Shown here one piece after another: positions 1 through 11,447 of a DNA stretch of 64,000 nt (its first letter is position 1; each line of letters opens with the position of its first letter). The DNA lies in assembly GCA_016705245.1 (NCBI GenBank), contig JADIYM010000014.1:124001-188000 (forward strand). The letters run 5' to 3'. The notes under the pieces are model-generated. The model did no database searches. It was not told the DNA's origin and saw only the letters and a list, made by a program, of their open reading frames with translations. The translations under genes and the position numbers were made by a program. The DNA comes from Blastocatellia bacterium. Lineage in GTDB: Bacteria > Acidobacteriota > Blastocatellia > UBA7656 > JADIYM01.

Positions 1-3391
<3,391 letters not shown>

Positions 3392-3460
3392 ACCCGCGCT
3401 CGAGCTACCCGGACTGGGCGGCTCCGGATCGTTGGTTCGAATGACGGGAGGGCGGAGTCG

Positions 3461-4075
3461 ATGCGAGCACTTTTTGTCGGCAACAGCTTCACGGCGAGGA
3501 ACGACGTACCGGGGATGATTGCGCAGCTGGCGCAGTCGTGCGGCGAGAAGCTCGAGCACGTCCTTGTCAGCGCGGGCGGCGCTTCGCTTCGACGGCACTG
3601 GAACAAGGGTGACGCGCAACTGGCTTTGACGGACGACCCATTCGACGTCGTCGTTCTTCAGGAGCAGAGCACGCTCCCCGTGAAGAACGCGAAGCGGATG
3701 TTCGAGAACGTTCGACTGTTCGACGAAGCGATCCGGGCGGCTGGCGCTCGAACGGTTCTGTACATGACGTGGGCACGCCAGCACGAGCCCCAGAACCAGC
3801 GTGTCATTGCCGAGGCTTACACGACCATTGGTGCCGAGCTTCGTGCAAAGGTCGCGCCAGTCGGCCTGGCTTGGGAGCGCTTCATCGCTGCCCACACGAC
3901 CCCACCGTTACACGACAAGGACAGGAGCCACCCGACGCTTGCGGGCTCGTACCTCGCGGCGTGTGTTCTGTTTTCGGTGCTCTTCGACAGGAGTCCGGTC
4001 GGGCTCGCTGTGCCCGCTACCGGGCTTTCCGCCGACGATGCGCACGCGATCCAGCGGGCCGCGGGCGAGTCGTGA
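3461..4075 (+). CDS. SGNH/GDSL-like hydrolase, 204 aa
   Basis: A compact alpha/beta protein with no signal peptide. Block I is GNSF at residues 7-10, giving the nucleophile Ser9. The block V Asp/His pair is DRSH, D154 and H157. An LQEQS segment at 66-70 sits where this superfamily often has its second oxyanion element. This points to an esterase-like fold, but the substrate cannot be told. The ATG at 3461 follows a purine-rich GGGAGGGCGGAG stretch, a good ribosome site. It lies 69 bases after the kinase and is convergent with the hydroxylase gene that follows. The end of this gene is only a few bases from an intergenic repeat half-element. Confidence 0.7.
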   Translation: MRALFVGNSFTARNDVPGMIAQLAQSCGEKLEHVLVSAGGASLRRHWNKGDAQLALTDDPFDVVVLQEQSTLPVKNAKRMFENVRLFDEAIRAAGARTVLYMTWARQHEPQNQRVIAEAYTTIGAELRAKVAPVGLAWERFIAAHTTPPLHDKDRSHPTLAGSYLAACVLFSVLFDRSPVGLAVPATGLSADDAHAIQRAAGES

Positions 4076-4078
4076 CAG

Positions 4079-4114
4079 GATCAACCCGAGCGCTACCGCG
4101 CCCGGTACTGATGC
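4079..4114. repeat. Half-copy of family A (CGCTACCGC) palindromic element
   Basis: The core CGAGCGCTACCGCGCCCGGTACTGATGC matches the arms found at 7274-7312, 7382-7420 and 9251-9350. Here it overlaps the 3' end of the minus-strand hydroxylase gene and contributes its last codons (HQYRAR) and the TAG stop. Confidence 0.75.
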
Positions 4115-4917
4115 GTCGCGTCCGCAAGTTCGAGATCTCGGCCCGAGGCGACAAGTGGAATGGTCAGGAATTGAAGAAGGCCAAGCTGATCGGGAGTACG
4201 AAACGCCGGGACTCCGATCTCGATTTCGTCCTGCGGCACGTTGAGCCTGAGCGTTCCGTGCAGGCGATCCCAGACAGACAGAATCGTCGACCAGTTCGAG
4301 TCCGCTTCGGCTCTCACCACCGAATGATGCACGCCGTGCATCCGCGGCGTGACGATGCCTTGAACGAGCGCGCGTTCAAGATCGATCGGCAGTCGGAGGT
4401 TGGAGTGGTGAAAGAGAATTGCCGCGATCACCAGCTTCTGCCAGAGGTCCAGCGCCTCGGCAGGGACTCCGATGAGAAGGACCTGGCCGGCACGCCAACC
4501 GATCGACATGACGAGCTCGCCGACGTGAAACCGGACGGCAGTCGAGGCGTCCATGTCGAGATCCGCGTGGTGGACGATGTGGAAACGCCACAACAACGGA
4601 ACACGGTGCGTGAGGACGTGCCAGACATAGAGCGTGTAGTCGAGCAGCACGACGGCCAGCAGGGTCTCGGCCCACTTCGGCATGTTGAATCGTTGCAGCA
4701 GGCCAATCCGGTGACGAACGGCCATTGCAGTCAGACGATCGGTGACCGGCCGCTCCAGAAGTCGCAGTGCGACACCGCCCATCGCAGCCACGACAGCGTT
4801 TCGCAGATTGCGTCGGAGTGCCGGCTCGACCGTACGACGCAGCGGCCGCCGTCGCTCGAGCCAGACGAGCGCGCCCACGGCAATTGCCGCAAGGCCCGCA
4901 CGAATTAAGACTCCCAT
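4093..4917 (-). CDS. Sterol desaturase / fatty acid hydroxylase superfamily membrane protein, 274 aa
   Basis: An integral membrane di-iron oxygenase. The histidine clusters of the family are visible: HVLTH (100-104), HIVHH (113-117), HHSN (from 170) and HGVHH (194-198). Hydrophobic helices lie at about 3-20, 42-55, 84-100 and 138-170. The family uses O2 and a reductant to hydroxylate or desaturate lipid C-H bonds; the substrate here is unknown. The ATG at 4917 is the first residue of a hydrophobic N-terminus. Its C-terminus is unusual: the final six residues and stop lie inside a dispersed palindromic repeat, so the original end was probably replaced or extended when the repeat arrived. It diverges from the response regulator across another palindrome. 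Confidence 0.85.
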   Translation of the reverse strand: MGVLIRAGLAAIAVGALVWLERRRPLRRTVEPALRRNLRNAVVAAMGGVALRLLERPVTDRLTAMAVRHRIGLLQRFNMPKWAETLLAVVLLDYTLYVWHVLTHRVPLLWRFHIVHHADLDMDASTAVRFHVGELVMSIGWRAGQVLLIGVPAEALDLWQKLVIAAILFHHSNLRLPIDLERALVQGIVTPRMHGVHHSVVRAEADSNWSTILSVWDRLHGTLRLNVPQDEIEIGVPAFRTPDQLGLLQFLTIPLVASGRDLELADATHQYRAR

Positions 4918-4960
4918 CCCGGGCCTCCGAGCTTCATGTGGATAAGGACAGGCTTCCGCC

Positions 4961-5095
4961 CATTGCGCGAAGCGCCTTGGAGTGCGGCGCGCAGCGCCGC
5001 TTTGGATTCCCCGCCCTCGATACTAACAGCCCTATCAGCGCCCCCCGAATCCAAAGCGGCGCTTCGCGCCGCACTCCAAAGCGCTTCGCGCAATG
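4961..5095. repeat. Family C palindromic element, full copy
   Basis: Left arm 4961-5009 and right arm 5047-5095 are 49-base near-perfect inverted copies (CATTGCGCGAAGCGCC... and its complement), separated by 37 bases. A second full copy lies at 26146-26260 and a remnant at 9360-9376. Each arm holds a smaller palindrome (GGCGCGCAGCGCC or GGCGCGAAGCGCC). It sits between divergent genes, so it may influence both promoters. Confidence 0.85.
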
Positions 5096-5152
5096 GGCGT
5101 TGACGCACTGTCACACTGGGCATTGCGCGCCCGGATATACTCACGCGCGCCG

Positions 5153-5866
5153 ATGACCACTCCCCACACCGAGCCGCGCAGGATTCTCGTGGTCGACGAT
5201 GACCCGAAGACCGCTGCGTCCATCCGGCTATACCTCGAGCGCGAAGGCTACGAGACGGTGGTTGCCCACGGCGGACGTCGCGCGCTCGAGCTCGCGCGGT
5301 CCGAATCGCCCGACCTGCTCGTGCTCGACCTGATGCTCCCGGAAGTCGATGGCTACGAGATCTGCAGAGCGCTCAGAACAGAGTCTTCCGTGCCGATCGT
5401 AATGCTCACCGCCCGGACGACCGAGGAGGACAAGCTGCGCGGACTCGACCTCGGAGCGGATGACTACATCGCGAAGCCGTTCAGCCCGCGAGAGCTCGTC
5501 GCGAGAGTGCGCGCCGTGCTCCGGCGCGCGTCAGCCTCGGGCGCGATACCGGACGCCGGAGCCACGCTGTCGTACGGCGACCTGCGCGTGGACACGCGGG
5601 CTCATACGGTTAACTCCGACGGCCGCCCGATCCACCTCACGCCCGCCGAGTTCAAACTGCTCGAGGTCTTCGTACGCGCACCCGGCCGCGCCTTCACGCG
5701 TCGCGAGCTCGCCGATCGCGCCCTTGGATGGGACTTCGACGGTTTCGATCGAACCGTGGACGCCCACGTGAAGAACCTGCGGAAGAAGCTCGGCGACGGC
5801 GCGCCCCGCATCGAGACCGTCTACGGCGTTGGCTACCGGCTCGGAGGTGATCCCGATGCTCGGTAG
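5153..5866 (+). CDS. OmpR/PhoB-family response regulator, 237 aa
   Basis: An N-terminal receiver (about 10-122) has the acidic pocket VDDD, phospho-acceptor Asp59 (LDLMLP), the conserved Thr in MLTAR and Lys108 (AKPF). A winged-helix trans_reg_C domain (about 140-232) has the R-x-L-x-x-x-x-W pattern and the VYGVGYRL ending. Phosphorylated by its partner kinase, it should bind direct repeats as a dimer. I chose the ATG at 5153, since the upstream in-frame codons run into the family C repeat. It overlaps the kinase start by 11 bases, so the two are translationally coupled. The stimulus is not evident. Confidence 0.93.
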   Translation: MTTPHTEPRRILVVDDDPKTAASIRLYLEREGYETVVAHGGRRALELARSESPDLLVLDLMLPEVDGYEICRALRTESSVPIVMLTARTTEEDKLRGLDLGADDYIAKPFSPRELVARVRAVLRRASASGAIPDAGATLSYGDLRVDTRAHTVNSDGRPIHLTPAEFKLLEVFVRAPGRAFTRRELADRALGWDFDGFDRTVDAHVKNLRKKLGDGAPRIETVYGVGYRLGGDPDAR

Positions 5867-7247
5867 CCTGCGCATCCGGCTCCTGGTCGCCATGCTCGTG
5901 GTCTCGGGCGTAGCCGTTGGCGTCGCCGGTTTCCTGTTCGCGCGAACTGCCCAGCGGGAGTTCCAGCGCTTCTCGGTCGCGGGCGAGACGACGGACCTCG
6001 AGCGATTGGCGGTTGCTCTCGAATCGCGCTGCCGCGAACGGGGCGACTGGGAGGGGGCGCCGTCGGTGCTTGCGCAGCTCGGCGCCGTGTCGGGCCGTCA
6101 TCTGATTCTCGTCGGGCAGGACCATCGGACGGTCACGGTCTGGCCCGAGGAATTGACTCGCGCCAACGTCTCGGTTCAGCCGGATCACACGATCGCGATC
6201 CGGCTCGAGGAGGACGGAATCGTCGAAGAAGCCGTTCTCGTAAACGCGCCCCACGCATCCGTTCGGAGCGGCGACGGCGCGATCGTTGGAACACTCTACG
6301 CCGCACCCTCGCCGGATCGCCCCGGACAGGCATTTGCTGACTCGCTCGTGCGGCCGTTTGCGATCCTGGTCCTGGCCATTCTTGCGACTGTGCTCGCCGC
6401 GACGTTTTTCCTGTCTCGGCGGGTGCTCGGCCCGGTCGAGACGCTCACCGTCGCAGTTCGACAGATGGAGCAGGGCGATCTGACTCAACGCGTAGAAGCC
6501 CACTCGGGCGACGAAATCGGAGAGCTCGCGCGAGCGTTCAACGCCATGGCCGAAACGATCGCACGCGACGAGCAGTTGCGACGAGATCTCGTCAACGACG
6601 TTGCTCATGAGCTGCGCACGCCTCTCACGAACATCCGCTGTCAGGTCGAGGCGATTCAGGATGGACTCGTAGCGGCGGATGCGAATGCGCTGGCCTCGCT
6701 GCACGAGGAGGTCATGCTGCTCAACTCGCTCATCGACGACCTGCGCGACCTGTCGCTTGCAGAGGCGGGAAGGCTCTCGCTCAACAGACAGTCGGTCTCG
6801 ATCGACGAGGCGATAGGATCGGTCGTCGCGGCGTTCGGGCCTCGCGCGGCTGCTGGCGGGCTCTCGCTCGAGGTTCGAGTTGCGGCTGATCTTCCGACGA
6901 TCGAAGCGGACCCCGTCCGACTTGGCCAGGTCCTGCGCAACCTGCTCGAGAATGCCGCCGCCCACACGCCGCCCGGTGGGTGCATCGAGGTGACGGCCGG
7001 AGCGCAGGACGGCGGAGTCGCGATCACGGTTCGCGACAGCGGGGCCGGGATTGCTCACGAGCACCTCTCGCGTGTCTTCGAGCGCTTCTACCGGACGGAT
7101 CCGTCGCGGTCTCGAACGACGGGCGGCGCGGGTCTTGGCCTCGCGATCGTCAAGCAGCTCGTCGAGGCGCACGGCGGGAAGGTAGCTGTCGAGAGCGAGC
7201 CTGGACAGGGCGCGGCGTTCACGGTGACGTTGCCGGGGTCCCAGTAG
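5856..7247 (+). CDS. Sensor histidine kinase (HAMP type), 463 aa
   Basis: An inner-membrane kinase with helix 1 at about 8-28, an extracytoplasmic sensor of about 135 residues, helix 2 at about 167-187, a HAMP domain, HisKA with His251 (AHELRTPL), and an HATPase with N box LRNLLENAAAH and G box GAGLGLAI. Start ATG 5856 has GGAGGTGA upstream (5843-5850) and lies inside the end of the regulator gene, typical of a coupled pair. The extracytoplasmic domain resembles no sensor family that I recognise. Confidence 0.92.
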   Translation: MLGSLRIRLLVAMLVVSGVAVGVAGFLFARTAQREFQRFSVAGETTDLERLAVALESRCRERGDWEGAPSVLAQLGAVSGRHLILVGQDHRTVTVWPEELTRANVSVQPDHTIAIRLEEDGIVEEAVLVNAPHASVRSGDGAIVGTLYAAPSPDRPGQAFADSLVRPFAILVLAILATVLAATFFLSRRVLGPVETLTVAVRQMEQGDLTQRVEAHSGDEIGELARAFNAMAETIARDEQLRRDLVNDVAHELRTPLTNIRCQVEAIQDGLVAADANALASLHEEVMLLNSLIDDLRDLSLAEAGRLSLNRQSVSIDEAIGSVVAAFGPRAAAGGLSLEVRVAADLPTIEADPVRLGQVLRNLLENAAAHTPPGGCIEVTAGAQDGGVAITVRDSGAGIAHEHLSRVFERFYRTDPSRSRTTGGAGLGLAIVKQLVEAHGGKVAVESEPGQGAAFTVTLPGSQ

Positions 7248-7273
7248 GGTTGAATATGTCGATGCGGACGACC

Positions 7274-7420
7274 GTCCGCAGGCCAGCTCGCTACCGCTCG
7301 CGGTTCTGATGCCCGAGGCTCTGGATGCTACAGAGACGACCATAAGTATGTCATTTGCCCTCTCAAGGACAGGTGGTTCTCGCATCAGTACCGGGCGCGG
7401 TAGCGAGCTGGTCTGCGGAC
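7274..7420. repeat. Family A inverted-repeat element
   Basis: Arms 7274-7312 and 7382-7420 (39 bases each) are imperfect inverted copies built on CAGCTCGCTACCGC and its complement, with a 69-base centre. The same arms recur at 4079-4114, 9251-9350, 30111-30147 and 30700-30738. The rest of the gap from 7248 to 7522 shows no gene. Confidence 0.8.
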
Positions 7421-7522
7421 AGAGTCGAAAACCGGTACCCTTCTCCACCCCTCGGTCCGGTCGCGGTCGAATGAGTGCAAGCCTTCATCACATCTTCACA
7501 ATCGGCCGTTAACGTCGTCACC

Positions 7523-9223
7523 ATGAAACACGCAATCTGTCTCGCTCTCGTCGTCCTGTCTTCGCTCGTCGCGCCGGCACGCGCCGCCGATGGCGATCTT
7601 TCATCCAAACTCGAGACGTACCTGGGCCGGCTCGAGAAGCTCGGATTCTCCGGCACGGTCCTCGTAGCCAAGGACGGCAAGGTCGTCCTCGAGAAGGGCT
7701 ACGGGATGGCCGATAGAGAGCGCAAGATCCCGATGGCTGCCGACTCGGTCATCTCGATCGGCTCGATCACCAAGCCGTTCACCGCCGCCGCGATCCTCAA
7801 GCTCGAGATGGCCGGCAAGCTGCGCGTGGAAGAACCAATTGGCCGTTTCTTTCCCGGCGCTCCGCCCAGAAGGCGGCAATCACGATCCACCAGCTGCTGA
7901 CGCACAGCGCCGGCCTCGAGTCCGACTACGGCCCGACCGACTACGAAGCCGTGTCGCGTGACGAGATCGCACGCCGGGTGTTCGCGGCGCCGCTGCGCAC
8001 CACGCCCGGCAAGGAGTACTTCTACTCGAACGCCGGCTACAGCCTTCTTGCCGCAATCGTCGAGATTCTCTCGGGCCAGTCGTACGAAGCGTACCTGCGC
8101 GCGAACCTCTTCGAGCCGGCCGGGATGAAAGCGACGGGCTACAAGGTGGCCTGGCGCGATGGTCAGGTCGCGCACGGCTACGTCGACGGCAAGGACTGGG
8201 GCACGATCCTCGACAAACCTTGGGACAAAGACGGTCCGTACTGGAACCTGCGAGGCAATGGCGGGCTTCACTCGACGGCCGGCGACATGTACCGATGGCA
8301 CCTCGCGCTCGAGGGCGAAAAGATCCTGTCGAAATCCGCTAAGGACAAGTACTTCAAGCCGCACGTCCCGGAAGATCCGGAGGGCCACTCCTACTACGCC
8401 TACGGCTGGGCGGTCTTCGAAACCCCGCGCAAGACGCGCCTCGTGGCCCACAACGGCAGCAACGGTGTCTTCGTTGCCGATTTCCGGCGCTACGTCGACG
8501 AGAACGTCGTGATCTACGCAGCCTCGAACGGAGAGATGAGCGCGACCGCGCTCACCGAAGTGCTGCCGGCCGTCGTTTTCGGCTCCGAGTACGCGATTCC
8601 TCCGGCCGTTGTCGCGGTCGACGCGACGGCGATGGACCGCGTGGTGGGATCCTACGCGCTTTCCAGTGGTAGCCGGATCGACGTCACGCGACGGCGCGAC
8701 GCTCCGTGCCAGCGCGACGGGGGCCGACACGTTTGCGCTGCTCCACTCGCCGCTGCCTCCGGAGATCGCCGCGAAACTGAATGCTCGGGTCACGACGATG
8801 GTCGAAGCAGCCTCGAAAGGCGACTACAAGCCAATTGCCGAAGCGTTCGACGGAATGGTGCCTCTTGCGGACGTCACGAAGAACGAGAGCGAGATGTGGA
8901 ACGCCATGCGGGAGCGGTTCGGCGCCTTCAGGCGCGTCGAAGTGCTTGGCTCCGCGCGGATGCGGCCGATGGCGGCCACCGTCGCTCGACTCGAGTTCGA
9001 GCGGGGCTCACGGTACATGCGCTTTGGCTGGCAGCAAGGACAGCTAGTTGGAATCCGGGTCATCGATGAGCTTCCAGTCATCACGCTCTATCCGACATCT
9101 CCGGCCGAGTTTGTCTCGTTCAGCCTACGCGATCCGAACCCGATCACCGTCACGGCGTCTGGAACGTCGATCACGCTTCGCCGGGGAACCGTCGAAGTCA
9201 CCGCGTCACGACCGGCCCCTTAA
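7523..9223 (+). CDS. Secreted serine hydrolase (class C beta-lactamase / DD-peptidase family), two frameshifts
   Basis: An ATG at 7523 opens a signal peptide (about 1-22, ending APARAAD). The catalytic S-x-x-K is Ser81-Lys84 (SITK) and the Y-x-N is YSN about 500 bases on, as in beta-lactamase-fold esterases and penicillin-binding proteins. The frame breaks near the CCC at 7865-7867: one more C gives GAPPQKAAITI. It shifts back near 8691-8700, where DVT-RDGATLRA is split. The ends of the reading frame match, so the full protein is about 567 residues, with a C-terminal extension of the type seen after this domain (ATGADTFALL, then a DUF3471-like part). It acts in the periplasm or outside; the true substrate is unknown. 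If the indels are real, the gene is a pseudogene. Confidence 0.8.
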
Positions 9224-9250
9224 CGGCGTCCGAAGCGCGTTGCCCTCGTG

Positions 9251-9376
9251 CATCAGTACCGTGCGCGGTAGCGCACGGGTCAGACTCCCGGGTTGCCCTG
9301 TCGTGGTGCGGCCGCTCAGGGATCAACCCGTGCGCTACCGCGCACGCTGAGCGTGAGCAAAAGCGCTTCGCGCAAT
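9251..9376. repeat. Family A element plus remnant of family C
   Basis: CATCAGTACCGTGCGCGG (9251-9268) and its inverted partner at about 9321-9350 (AACCCGTGCGCTACCGCGCACG) form a family A palindrome. AAGCGCTTCGCGCAATG at 9360-9376 equals one tip of family C. The remaining gap to 9665 shows no convincing gene. Confidence 0.7.
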
Positions 9377-9665
9377 GTGCTGGGCGAAATTCCTCACATG
9401 CGGCTGAGTATCGCGCCTGTTCGCACGGCACTGATCGGCGTTGACGCAACTGTACGTTCCTGAAGCCCGATTGCATACAACTCGGCGTCATGCCCGCGTG
9501 GGACTTGGGGTTCGGGCGGAACGACAGCGGCGACTGGACGGATCACCAGCCCCATGCGCAGTGCGTCATGGCCTACCCCGTCGTTGTGCGCTTCACCGAG
9601 GAACGGTTCTTGCAGTTCGTGTCCCGTAAACGGCGTGAATCGCCACAAAACGGGAGAAACCGACG

Positions 9666-11342
9666 ATGAAGCCAGGAGCCGGCCTCGACAGCGAATCACT
9701 CGATCTTATCCTCAAGTCCCTGCACGACTTCGCCGTCGACCAGCTCCCCGACAAGGTGCTGCTCGACCTCGACGCCGCCAACGAGTTCCCCCTCGAGATC
9801 GTTCGCGAGCTCTGCGGACCCGATATCGGCATCCAGCTGCTCTTCGTACCCGAGGAGTACAACGGAATGGGCGGCGACGCGTTCGACGTCTACCGGGTCT
9901 GCGAGTGCATGGCGCGCATCGACCTCGGCATCGCCACGGGCGTACTCGCCACTTTTCTCGGCAGCGACCCCATCCTCGCCGGAGGCACCGAAGCCCAGAA
10001 GGCGCGCTGGCTCACCCCGATCGCCGACGACGGGATCCTGATGGCCTACTGTGCCACTGAGCCCGAGGCCGGAAGCGACCTCGCCGCAATGCGATCGACG
10101 GCGAAACGCGTCGAGAAGGACGGCGAGGTCGTCGGTTACACCCTGAACGGCAGCAAGCAGTGGATCAGCAACGGGGGCGTCGCCGACGTCTTCACGGTCC
10201 TGGCGAGCGCGCCCGGAGGGCCGTCCTGGTTCGTCGTCGAGAAGGGCGCCGAGGGTTTCTCGCACGGCCGCCACGAGGACAAACACGGCATCCGCGCAAG
10301 CAACACCACCCCGCTCTCGCTCGAGGATGTCTACGTCGACGCCGACCGCCTCGTCGGAGGCGTCGAGGGCCAGGGCCTCGTGCAGGCGCAGCTCGTCTTC
10401 GGCTACACCCGTCTGATGGTCGCAGCGTTCGGCCTCGGCGGAGGATGGAGCGCCCTCGACCGCGCAATCGAATATTCGAAAGGCCGTATCCAGGCCGGAG
10501 CGCCACTCTCCGAGAAACAGGGCTACACGCACAAGCTCATCGTGCCGAACGTCGTCCGTCTCGAGGCCGGCCGCGCCTACATCGAACACGTCGCCGAGCG
10601 GCTGAGCGCAGGCGAGGAGGGACTCAACACCGAAGGCGCGATCGCGAAGTACCTGGCCTCGGAGGCCGGAAACCTCGCCGCCGACGCGAGCATCCAGGCG
10701 TTGGGCGGCTACGGCTACTCGCGCGAGTACATGGTCGAGAAGATCAAGCGCGACGTCCGGATCACGACGATCTACGAAGGCACCTCCGAGATCATGGAGA
10801 TGACGATCAGCCGCGACCGGTGGCAGTCACACCTCAAGACCCGCGGCCAGCACTACCACGACGAGGCGCGCAGCCTCGAAGCGCTCCACGCAGAGCAACC
10901 GACTGTCGGCGCCGATGTCGCAGCCCTTGCGCTGCACGCGCTTGCCGAGGCGCTCGAGCGGGTCCGAGTCGGCCGTATGACGCGTCACCAGCACATCCTC
11001 TTCCGCATCGGGGAGCTGATTGCACTTGCGGAAGGTGCGTCATGCCTCGCTCGTCGTGCCGCGCGCGCTCGGCAGGGAACGCTGCCCGAGAAGTCCGACC
11101 GGCGCTTCTCGCCCGAGGCGTTCGCCGCCATCAGTCGCGTCTGCGCGAAGGAAACCGCCGCCCGCATCGCGGGCGACTCGCTCAAGTGGGTCGCCGGAAC
11201 CGGCGACACCGACGTGACGGCGCTCGTCACGGCCCTTCGCATCAACGAAATCTACGGCGCCCAGGCGGGCCTCGTCGCCGACATGGACGAAATCGCCGAC
11301 GCCGTCTACCACCGGGCGCGCGCCGCCGCAGGAACTCCTTGA
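9666..11342 (+). CDS. Acyl-CoA dehydrogenase family flavoprotein, 558 aa
   Basis: An FAD-dependent acyl-CoA dehydrogenase. Signatures are CATEPEAGSD (middle domain, FAD/substrate contact), QALGGYGYSREYMVE, and IYEGTSEIMEMTI with the usual catalytic Glu region. At 558 residues it is longer than the ~380-residue short-chain enzymes; an extra C-terminal helical region of about 150 residues follows the core. The family takes hydrogens from C2-C3 of acyl thioesters and passes electrons to ETF. The gene stands 105 bases before the megasynthase on the same strand, so it probably belongs to the lipid locus, perhaps introducing a double bond or tailoring the product. That role is inferred. Confidence 0.92.
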   Translation: MKPGAGLDSESLDLILKSLHDFAVDQLPDKVLLDLDAANEFPLEIVRELCGPDIGIQLLFVPEEYNGMGGDAFDVYRVCECMARIDLGIATGVLATFLGSDPILAGGTEAQKARWLTPIADDGILMAYCATEPEAGSDLAAMRSTAKRVEKDGEVVGYTLNGSKQWISNGGVADVFTVLASAPGGPSWFVVEKGAEGFSHGRHEDKHGIRASNTTPLSLEDVYVDADRLVGGVEGQGLVQAQLVFGYTRLMVAAFGLGGGWSALDRAIEYSKGRIQAGAPLSEKQGYTHKLIVPNVVRLEAGRAYIEHVAERLSAGEEGLNTEGAIAKYLASEAGNLAADASIQALGGYGYSREYMVEKIKRDVRITTIYEGTSEIMEMTISRDRWQSHLKTRGQHYHDEARSLEALHAEQPTVGADVAALALHALAEALERVRVGRMTRHQHILFRIGELIALAEGASCLARRAARARQGTLPEKSDRRFSPEAFAAISRVCAKETAARIAGDSLKWVAGTGDTDVTALVTALRINEIYGAQAGLVADMDEIADAVYHRARAAAGTP

Positions 11343-11447
11343 GTCCGGCCTGACACCGGATTCCGGCCGGCGTATTGACCGCCCCTGCAACACGCACCAG
11401 CAAGAGTGGTTCGCAACAGAGTGCCATTGAAGAGCCAGAGAACAATC

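Noticed and set aside
5694..7448. 584-residue minus-strand frame
   Set aside because: Antisense to the response regulator and histidine kinase, with Arg/Asp-rich composition and no motif.
7699..8793. 364-residue minus-strand frame
   Set aside because: Antisense to the serine hydrolase, whose catalytic motifs are clear.
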